Positions 56,820 to 64,000 of a stretch of DNA of 64,000 bases are shown in pieces. The DNA comes from a virus. The notes below the pieces were generated by a model. That model was not told where the DNA came from. It saw only the letters and a program-made list of their open reading frames with translations, and made no database searches. The translations under genes were made by a program, and so were the position numbers. The stretch is from IMG/VR virus record IMGVR_UViG_3300049856_000265, positions 21,555-85,554 of that record. The stretch is one strand, 5' to 3'. Each line of letters begins with the position of its first letter. Position 1 is the stretch's first letter.

Positions 56820-58266
56820 TAGTATTTCAAAGAGTGATGCTATCGATACGCTTTGGCGTAAAGGCATCCTCACGTGGAAACTCGACAGCTGCCAAAAACA
56901 TCTTTATAATACCTTTAAAAATGCTAAATATCGTAAAACAGTGTTTAATTGTAGTCGTCGTTTAGGTAAAAGCTATACTCTATTAGTAATTGCTTTTGAA
57001 ACAGCACTGTCTGCCCCAAATATGCAGATTAAGTATGCATGTCCTACTGCCGTAATGGCGCAAAAGGTGATTCTACCTATTACTAGGGAAATTCTAAAGG
57101 ATTGTCCTACTGATCTTATTCCAAAGTATGTAAGATCTGAGAAGTCTTTTACATTTGCTAATGGATCCGTTATTCAAATTGAAGGTACGGATGAAGGTAA
57201 TGCTGAAAAGCTTAGAGGTACAGCCAGTCATCTTTCCATCTTGGATGAAGCTGGATTTATGGACGATCTTATGTATGTTATTAATGACGTACTTATGCCG
57301 CAAGCACTTACGACTAATGGTAAAATGCTTATGGCGTCTACTCCACCTAGAAGTTCAGGCCACCCCTATATCCAATTAATGCATGAAGCCCAAAAACATG
57401 GAACTTTCATTAAAAAGACTATTATGGATGCTATGGAGGACATTAAAAATGATCCTCCTCATTTCAAAAATAGGATCACTCCAGAAATCGTAGAAGAATT
57501 CAAAATGAACTATGGTGGCGACTTATCGCCAACTTGGCAACGAGAGTTCATGTGCATGGTCCAAACAGATCAGCTAAGAGCCGTCTTGCCTGAGTTTACA
57601 GAGTCTACTGAAAAAGCTATCGTAGTTGAATGGCCTAAACCTGCTAGATTTGATTCCTATGTTTCTATGGATTTGGGTTTTATTGACTTTACAGGTATTC
57701 TTTTTGGATATTATGACTTTAAGAATGCTAAATTAATTATAGAAGATGAGCTTTTGCTGAACGGACATGAAGTTACAACTAAAGCTATAGCAGAACAAGT
57801 CAGGGCTAAGGAACAAGCTCTTTGGACTGATCCTCAGACTCAAATCTTTAAAGAACCCTACTTCAGAGTTTCAGATGATGATCTAATTACCCTGAATGAT
57901 CTACAAAAGCTTCATGGATTGCGCTTTATCCCAACTAAAAAAGACGGATTAGAGCTAGCCGTCAACCAAGTGCGGATGATGATCGGAGCACAACAGATTA
58001 TCATCCATCCAAGATGTATAAATCTTATTTTTCAAGCAAAAGCAGCTACTTGGGCTAAGAATCGTCGTACTTTTGATAGATCTGAAGAATCCGGTCACTA
58101 CGATCTTATTGCAGCTTTAATTTACATGGTTCGGAATGTACAATTCCAGAAAAATCCTTATCCTTTGATTGAAACTTATGGATATGACGTATTTACTAAA
58201 GGTGAAAAAGTTATATCGGAAACTGCTAGATCTATTAGCCAAATGTTTAATCTTCGTAAGAAGTAA
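56788..58266 (+). CDS. terL: Large terminase subunit (packaging ATPase-nuclease)
   Basis: 492 residues. Walker A CSRRLGKSYT (55-64), Walker B LSILDEAGF (about 149), coupling motif MASTPP, then the RNase H-like nuclease with YVSMDLGFIDFTG (about 288) and SGHYDLIAALIYM near the end. Pumps DNA into the head and cuts it. Close to the usual length. Confidence 0.92.
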   Translation: MTQDPKKTLNSSISKSDAIDTLWRKGILTWKLDSCQKHLYNTFKNAKYRKTVFNCSRRLGKSYTLLVIAFETALSAPNMQIKYACPTAVMAQKVILPITREILKDCPTDLIPKYVRSEKSFTFANGSVIQIEGTDEGNAEKLRGTASHLSILDEAGFMDDLMYVINDVLMPQALTTNGKMLMASTPPRSSGHPYIQLMHEAQKHGTFIKKTIMDAMEDIKNDPPHFKNRITPEIVEEFKMNYGGDLSPTWQREFMCMVQTDQLRAVLPEFTESTEKAIVVEWPKPARFDSYVSMDLGFIDFTGILFGYYDFKNAKLIIEDELLLNGHEVTTKAIAEQVRAKEQALWTDPQTQIFKEPYFRVSDDDLITLNDLQKLHGLRFIPTKKDGLELAVNQVRMMIGAQQIIIHPRCINLIFQAKAATWAKNRRTFDRSEESGHYDLIAALIYMVRNVQFQKNPYPLIETYGYDVFTKGEKVISETARSISQMFNLRKK

Positions 58267-58271
58267 AAGGA

Positions 58272-58278
58272 ACAAATA
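58272..58278 (+). repeat. AACAAATA element, copy 8
   Basis: ACAAATA lies 13 nt before the portal ATG (58285); no ribosome site between apart from AAAGGA just upstream of the element. Confidence 0.55.
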
Positions 58279-58284
58279 TAACGT

Positions 58285-60336
58285 ATGAGTCCAAATTCTA
58301 AGTATTTTGCAAGCCTACCTGGTCCCGAATGTGTAACTGAGCTAGAACATAAGTCTTCGTTGTGGGGTCGAAATCCCATTACTAACAGTTACTTGCAGAA
58401 GCTTTACAAGAGTTGGTCCTTCTACCATGGAAGCTTCCATCAAGGAGCTGAGCATGGAGTAACCTTTACAGGTGATCAAGGTGAACTTGTCCAATTCCCT
58501 GTAAATGATTATCGCAACATTGCTTTGCACTTGCTTAATATGACTACGGCTAATCGTCCTAGTATGCAAGCTCGTGCTGTAAATACTGATTATAAATCAC
58601 TTACCCAAACTATTCTTGCTAATGGTCTTTTGGATTATTACATGCGAGAAAAGAACCTTGAGGACTTCCTTCGCCGCGCGGCTGAATATGCCATTGTTTT
58701 CGGTGAAGGCTATGTTCGTCTTGGATGGAACGCTACTGCCGGTGAAGTTTTTGAAGAAGATGAAGAAACTGGGGATAAATTTTATGAAGGCGACATGGAA
58801 TTCGGTAACGTTTCTCCTTTGGACGTTATCCGGGACTCTTCAAAAGAAGACTATTCTAGCCACGACTACCTAATTGTTCGTTCGTTTAAGAACCGTTTTG
58901 CTCTTATGGCAAAATATCCTGAGTTGGCTGAAGAAATTGCCAATGCCCCTTCTAAAGATGACTTGGATAAGATCCGTTATCCTATGTATGGTGCAGATAA
59001 GACCGACGATATCCCTGTTTATGAGTTTTTCCATAAAAAGAATGATGCTCTTCCTGAAGGTCGTTATCTTATTTATGTAACTAAAGACGCCATCCTTTAC
59101 GACGGCGCTCTTCCTTACCGCGAAATCCCTATTTACCGCATTTCTGCTGCAGATATCCTAGGAACTCCTTACGGCTATACTATCATGTTTGACTTGCTTC
59201 CTCTTCAGGAAGCTGAGAACATGCTTTATAGTACTGTGATGACTAACCAGAATGCTTTTGGAGTGCAAAACGTACTTATTCCAAAAGGAGCAGATCTTAA
59301 TCTTAGCCAATTGACTGGCGGATTAAATATTATCGAATATAATGCTCTTCAAGGTTTTAAACCTGAAGCTTTAAACTTGACCCAAACTCCAGCTGAAATC
59401 TTTAAGATGATTGAGTTAATTGGGGCCAAAATGGAGACAATTTCAGGCATTAATAGTGTTACTAGAGGTGATCCTGCGGCCAGTCTAAAGTCTGGAGCAG
59501 CTCTTGCCCTAGTTCAAGCTCAAGCTGTGCAGTTTAGTTCAAGTCTTCAACAATCCTATGTTCGTCTTTTGGAACATGTTGGAACTGCAATGATTAAATT
59601 GCTTCAAGATTACGCTAAGTATCCAAGAGTAGCCGCTATTGCAGGTAAATCTAATCGAACCTATATGAGAGAATTCTCAAGTAAGGATTTAGTTTCGATT
59701 AATCGTGTAGTTGTAGATGTTTCTAATCCACTTTCTAAAACAACGGCAGGCCGTCTTGAAATTGCTAATCAATTGCTTCAAATGCAAGTCGTAACTAATG
59801 CCAAAGATTACTTTACAGTACTTAATACTGGCAATATGGACACTATGCTTGAAGGTGAGCAGATGGAACTGCTCTACATTAAGTCTGAAAATGAAGAAAT
59901 GCTTGATGGAAAACCTCAACAAGCTGTAGCTTTTGATAATCATTCCTTGCACGTGGCTGAGCATAAGAGTTTGCTTGCAGATCCTGATCTTAGGCGCGAT
60001 GCCGCTCTTGTAAAAGTAGTATTGGATCATATTCAAGAACATATCAATCTTTTGAGTGGCGGAGCGGATCCTAGAATTCTCCAAATCACGAATCAACAAC
60101 CTTTACAGAATCCTAATCAACCGCCACCTCAGCAACAAGCTCCTCAAGGCGGGGATACACATATCCATTTGCCAGCCCCCTCTCAAGGTGCTCCTCAAGA
60201 GCAAGTAATGCAGCAACCGCCTACTGGAGCAGAAGCGGCTCAACAAGTAGCTCAACCTAATATGCCAACTCCCGCAGGTAATCCCGATCTTCCCATCACG
60301 GCTGAACAAGGAATGGCTCAGATCACTGGACAATAA
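58285..60336 (+). CDS. Portal protein
   Basis: 683 residues, in the size range of P22-type portals. It follows TerL, and features such as DVIRDSSKEDYSSHDYLIVR, SRGDPAASLKSGAALALVQA-like GDPAASLKSGAALAL and LGTPYGYTIMFDLLPLQEAE match portal proteins of short-tailed phages. The last 70 residues are Gln/Pro-rich and unstructured. It forms the dodecameric DNA channel at one capsid vertex. Confidence 0.87.
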   Translation: MSPNSKYFASLPGPECVTELEHKSSLWGRNPITNSYLQKLYKSWSFYHGSFHQGAEHGVTFTGDQGELVQFPVNDYRNIALHLLNMTTANRPSMQARAVNTDYKSLTQTILANGLLDYYMREKNLEDFLRRAAEYAIVFGEGYVRLGWNATAGEVFEEDEETGDKFYEGDMEFGNVSPLDVIRDSSKEDYSSHDYLIVRSFKNRFALMAKYPELAEEIANAPSKDDLDKIRYPMYGADKTDDIPVYEFFHKKNDALPEGRYLIYVTKDAILYDGALPYREIPIYRISAADILGTPYGYTIMFDLLPLQEAENMLYSTVMTNQNAFGVQNVLIPKGADLNLSQLTGGLNIIEYNALQGFKPEALNLTQTPAEIFKMIELIGAKMETISGINSVTRGDPAASLKSGAALALVQAQAVQFSSSLQQSYVRLLEHVGTAMIKLLQDYAKYPRVAAIAGKSNRTYMREFSSKDLVSINRVVVDVSNPLSKTTAGRLEIANQLLQMQVVTNAKDYFTVLNTGNMDTMLEGEQMELLYIKSENEEMLDGKPQQAVAFDNHSLHVAEHKSLLADPDLRRDAALVKVVLDHIQEHINLLSGGADPRILQITNQQPLQNPNQPPPQQQAPQGGDTHIHLPAPSQGAPQEQVMQQPPTGAEAAQQVAQPNMPTPAGNPDLPITAEQGMAQITGQ

Positions 60337-60339
60337 TAA

Positions 60340-60507
60340 ATGGCTAGACTGACTATTAAACCTATATACAAAGGCCAAACAGTTGAGCTGAATTCAAAAA
60401 AAGCTCCAATTAAGCTTGTTAGACATGGTTTTAAAAAGATAATGATTGCTAGTTTAATTTTAAACTTTATATTAGGAGGCGTAATAGCATATTTATGCTT
60501 ACGATAA
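60340..60507 (+). CDS. Small basic membrane protein
   Basis: 55 residues: a basic start, then one C-terminal hydrophobic helix (IMIASLILNFILGGVIAYL). It begins 3 nt after the portal stop. Confidence 0.55.
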   Translation: MARLTIKPIYKGQTVELNSKKAPIKLVRHGFKKIMIASLILNFILGGVIAYLCLR

Positions 60508-60514
60508 CACTCAA

Positions 60515-60889
60515 ATGAGCGTTTTTACTCTTTTAGATTTTCAACAAGTCCTCACTAGGGTCTATGATGAACCTAATAATAGACTGCGTACAGACGCTTC
60601 TTTATCAATAGATAGTGCTGTAATTTCTGTTAATATTGATGATGTTACAGATAGCGTTAAAATAGGTAATGGAGCTGGTGTTTTTGCAAATGTGTCTTCT
60701 GATAGATCTTTACAAGTTGCAAATGTTGGAGATCTTGTAAAAGAAGCCTACGATACTATTTTAGCAACCTATCCAACTACGTCGTCTGAAGTTTATACCT
60801 ATAAATCAGGAGCCACTACAGTAGCCGTTGTTACTGTAACTTATACATCTTCTAGTAAAGTAGATCTGCAATCGGTGGTTAGAACATAA
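60515..60889 (+). CDS. Beta-rich virion protein
   Basis: 124 residues, Ser/Thr/Val-rich (DASLSIDSAVISVNIDDVTD), typical of tail or fibre adaptor proteins. TAATG overlap with the next gene. Confidence 0.6.
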   Translation: MSVFTLLDFQQVLTRVYDEPNNRLRTDASLSIDSAVISVNIDDVTDSVKIGNGAGVFANVSSDRSLQVANVGDLVKEAYDTILATYPTTSSEVYTYKSGATTVAVVTVTYTSSSKVDLQSVVRT

Positions 60890-61209
60890 TGGCTTATAAA
60901 TTTAATCCAACTACAGGTAAATTAGACTACTATAATTCTGGTTCAGGCACTGGAGATGTAGTAGGTCCTTCTGGAGCTACGGATAAAGCTATTGCGCGAT
61001 ATGATAGTACTACAGGCAAGCTTATTCAAGATAGCAAAGCTTATGTACAAGATGGCGGCGGAGTTCAAGCCCAAGCTTTTATAGGCAAAAAAGAAATTAC
61101 AGATGCCGTAGATATTCCAAGTAAGCATTATATGATTGCTAGTGGTATTACTATTACTAATACAGGATCTATAACAATTAGTTCAGATAGTGAATTAATT
61201 TTAATTTAA
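60889..61209 (+). CDS. Tail-fibre-like virion protein
   Basis: 106 residues. FNPTTGKLDYYNSGSGTGDV and ARYDSTTGKLIQDSKAYVQD are phrases common in phage fibre N-termini. Probably an adaptor for the large fibre encoded next. Confidence 0.65.
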   Translation: MAYKFNPTTGKLDYYNSGSGTGDVVGPSGATDKAIARYDSTTGKLIQDSKAYVQDGGGVQAQAFIGKKEITDAVDIPSKHYMIASGITITNTGSITISSDSELILI

Positions 61210-61221
61210 GGGTATAAAAAT

Positions 61222-64000
61222 GGCTATAGCTCCAGGTTCATTAGGCTTTCAACAACTTACGACTAGTCCTGCAGCTCCGCCTGTTGGATATTGTATTCTT
61301 TATTCCAAAACAGATAATGTTGTTTATCTTAAAGATTCATCTAATATTGAAATAGCATTAGGTTCAGCTAGTTCTATTACTTCTCTAACAGGTGAAGCTA
61401 CTGGAACAGGCCCTGGAGCTACTGTAGTCACTCTTTCAAACTCTGCTATAATTGGTAAAGTCTTAACTGGCTTTGCAACGGGACCTAATTCTACAGTTTT
61501 GGCCACTGACACTATTCTTCAAGCTATCCAAAAACTACAAGCTCAGGTTTCAGCTACAGTAGGAGCTGCCATTACAGCCCTAACTGGTGATGTTTCAGCT
61601 ACTGGACCTGGATCCTCTAGCTCTACTGTAAATACGGTAGGTGGAAAGTCTGCTGCTAGTATTGCAACTAGTGTAAATGATACTATTGCAGCTACTTCAG
61701 CAAATACAGCTAGTACCATTGTAAAAAGAGACGCTTCGGGTAATTTTGCAGCTAATAACATTACTGCTAGTTTGTTAGGTAATGCAACAACCGCTACTAC
61801 TGCTACTAATTTTACAGGATCTTTACTTGGTGACGTAACAGGAACTCAATCAGCAACCGTAGTTGCTTTAGTCGGTGGTAAAACCGCTGCTGCAGTGGCT
61901 ACTAGTGTAAATGATACTCAAGCTGCTACAGATTCTAATACAGCCTCTACTATCGTTAAAAGAGACGCTTCAGGTAACTTTGCTGCCAACCTCATTACAG
62001 CAGCTCTTTCTGGTAATGCCACGACTTCAACATCCTTTATTGGATCTCTTGTTGGTGACGTAACGGGTACTCAAGGTGCTACGGTAGTTTCTTTTGTAGG
62101 GACTTCTAGTGCTGCTAATGTACATCTTGCTGAACTTGCAGCTAATGCTGCGACTTCTACCAATACAGCTAGCACTATCATAAAACGTGATGCTTCTGGA
62201 GACTTTGCCGCAGGTACAATCACGGCAGATCTTGTTGGAAATGTAACTGGTAACGTCAGCGGAACAGCCGCTAATGTCACCGGAATCGTTACAATTGCCC
62301 ATGGTGGTACCAATTCAGCTACAGCTCTTAATAATAATCGAATAATTAAGTCAGCAGTCGGAGCTATTATAGAAGCCGCTGCGATTACGGCTGCTAGAGC
62401 GTTGATTTCAGATGCTAATGGTATTCCTACCCACTCTATAACCACTTCTACAGAATTGAGTTATGTTTCAGGTGTTACTTCTGCCATCCAAACTCAACTT
62501 AATGCTATTACTGGATCTGGTATTACTTCTCTAACGGGAGACGTGACAGCTACTGGACCTGGAGCCGCCGCCGCAACTGTAGCAGCAATTCAAGGAACTA
62601 TGGTTTCTGGAACAACTGGCTCTGGTAATGTTGCATTTTCTAATGCTCCAACTTTTACTGGACTGCTAAGCGGCAGTAGTGCTAGTTTTTCTAGTACAGT
62701 TACTGCTTCCAATCTCTCAGGAACTAATACTGGAGATGTAACGATAACTGATACAGATTCTATTGATATTACTTTGGCTGGACAGAATATTACAGCAGAT
62801 CTTAAACTATCTTCAGATGTGGCAGATGCTGGTAATATTAAAGCTACAACGACCGTACATTCTGGAGCAGGGGCCGGATTGCATGTAGAATTACCTTATG
62901 GAACTCCTGTCCAAATTGGAACGTCAAACTTTATAGGAGCAGCTTCTAGTTTTGCTCTTTCTGATCATGTTCATGCTCATGGAAATCAAACTAGCGCTAC
63001 TTTGCATGCTGCAGCTACAGCTATAGCAAACGGTTTCATGACTTCTAGTGATTTCTCTAAACTAGCAGCTGCGACAGCCGCCAATACGGTAAGCACAATT
63101 GTAATGCGTGATGGTTCTGGCAATTTTAGTGCTGGAACAATTACTGCATCTTTAAGCGGTAATGCAACAACAGCTACTACTGCTACTTTAGCAGGAAATG
63201 TCACTGGAATTGTAGCTATAGCAAACGGCGGTACTAACTCATCTGCGGCGTTAAGTAATAATAGAGTTATGCAATCCTCTGGTGGAGCCCTTGTCGAAGC
63301 TGCAGCCATTACAGCAGCTAGGGCACTTATCTCCGATGCGAATGGAATCCCTACTCATAGCGCAGTTACTAGTACAGAACTTGGATATCTTTCTGGAGTT
63401 ACCTCAGCTATCCAAACTCAAATAAATGGAAAACAAGCTACAGGTAATTACATTACAGCATTGACTGGAGATGTAACGGCTAGTGGACCTGGATCTTCGG
63501 CAGCTACTATTGCAGCTAATGCGGTAAGTAATTCTAAATTAGCTCAAATGCCAGCTAATACTATTAAAGGTAACAATACTGGAGCTACTGCAAATGCTCT
63601 AGATTTAACTACAGCTCAAGTTAATACACTTCTTGGAACGGTTACTTCTGTTGCAGCTAGCTCACCTCTTCAAAGTTCAGGCGGGGCTACTCCAACAGTA
63701 TCTTTTGCTAATCAAACAGCAAATACCGTATTATCAGGACCTACTACGGGTGCCGCAGCGGCTCCTACTTTCCGCGCTCTAGTTAGAGCCGATATTCCAA
63801 ATTATACAGTTGTAACTAAAACGGCAAATTACACAATTCTTTCAACTGATGATACTATCTTTGTAGACACTTCAGGTGGAGCTTTTACTCTTACTTTGCC
63901 TTCTCCAACAGCCCTATCTGGTAAGATCTTTAGGATTATTGACACTGCTGGTACTCTTCAGTCTAACAATCTTACATTAGCTAGAAGTGCATCTGAAAAG
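61222..64000 (+). CDS. Large repetitive tail fibre, cut by the window end
   Basis: Open from ATG 61222 to the window end (over 925 codons, no stop). Repeats of SLTGDVTATGPG-like and NTASTIVKRDASGNFAA-like modules alternate with LVGNVTGNVSG-type strands, a beta-helical fibre pattern. The visible C-terminal part (TANYTILSTDDTIFVDTSGG) resembles a fibre domain. Very low in Cys and charge. Likely the host-recognition fibre; its receptor tip lies outside. Confidence 0.82.

Noticed and set aside
61324-63309. Several antisense open frames over the tail fibre
   Set aside because: They are by-products of Ala/Thr/Ser-rich repetitive coding on the + strand; no ribosome sites.

Overview
This window is most of the genome of a lytic tailed phage (Caudoviricetes). 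It encodes a large terminase, a portal of about 680 residues, probable ejection proteins and tail-fibre genes. It also carries a full DNA-replication and nucleotide-supply set and dozens of very small genes packed with ATGA or TAATG overlaps. No integrase, tRNA, CRISPR array or bacterial housekeeping gene was seen. The host is probably Gram-negative: there are several lipobox lipoproteins, a family-9 (LPS heptosyltransferase-type) glycosyltransferase, spanin-like genes and secreted proteases. Sigma70-like promoters suggest host RNA polymerase is used. No major capsid, scaffold or tail-tube gene is recognisable, so the window ends are arbitrary and the genome is larger than 64 kb. The host genus cannot be named from sequence alone.

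Layout. 1-5.5 kb (+): three large Ala/Gln-rich virion (ejection-type) proteins and an XhlA-like membrane protein. 5.5-13.0 kb (-): spanin-like pair, RuvC-like resolvase, dNMP kinase, zincin, metallophosphoesterase, HNH, secreted subtilase, RecA-like recombinase. 13.2-34.4 kb (+): ribonucleotide reductase, NAD module (NadM-Nudix, macro domain, NAMPT), phosphatase, ThyX, GT9, PD-(D/E)XK nuclease, Erf annealing protein, AEP-primase/helicase, family-A DNA polymerase, then micro-genes. Structured RNA regions lie between genes. 34.4-49.6 kb (-): accessory region with RNA ligase, lipoproteins, a collagen-like protein, lytic transglycosylase, XRE regulator, CoaD-like transferase, DUF3307, a glutamine amidotransferase/amidoligase operon with a 12-bp repeat gene, and many tiny ORFs. 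49.6-50.0 kb: divergent control region. 50.0-51.7 kb (+): small early-type genes. 51.7-55.1 kb (-): AAA+ ATPase, AP2-like protein, dCTP deaminase-like enzyme, trypsin-like protease. 55.1-64 kb (+): stacked promoters, then TerS candidate, TerL, portal and fibre genes.

Function. RNR, ThyX, the dCTP deaminase-like enzyme and dNMP kinase supply dNTPs to the primase-helicase and polymerase. RecA, Erf, RuvC-like and RecB-like proteins cover recombination. NAMPT plus NadM-Nudix would rebuild NAD+ from nicotinamide, as in the anti-defence pathway described as NARP2.

Most unusual signals: (1) six genes have a sigma70-like promoter whose -10 box ends exactly 6 nt before the ATG, implying leaderless mRNAs, and two more are close variants; (2) five promoters carry an AGTTACTC/GAGTAACT word in the 17-bp spacer; (3) an AACAAATA word recurs eight times in intergenic DNA; (4) two paralogous structured RNAs near 16.5 and 27.7 kb share a core and have covarying closing stems; (5) an amidoligase/amidotransferase operon sits beside a repeat protein.
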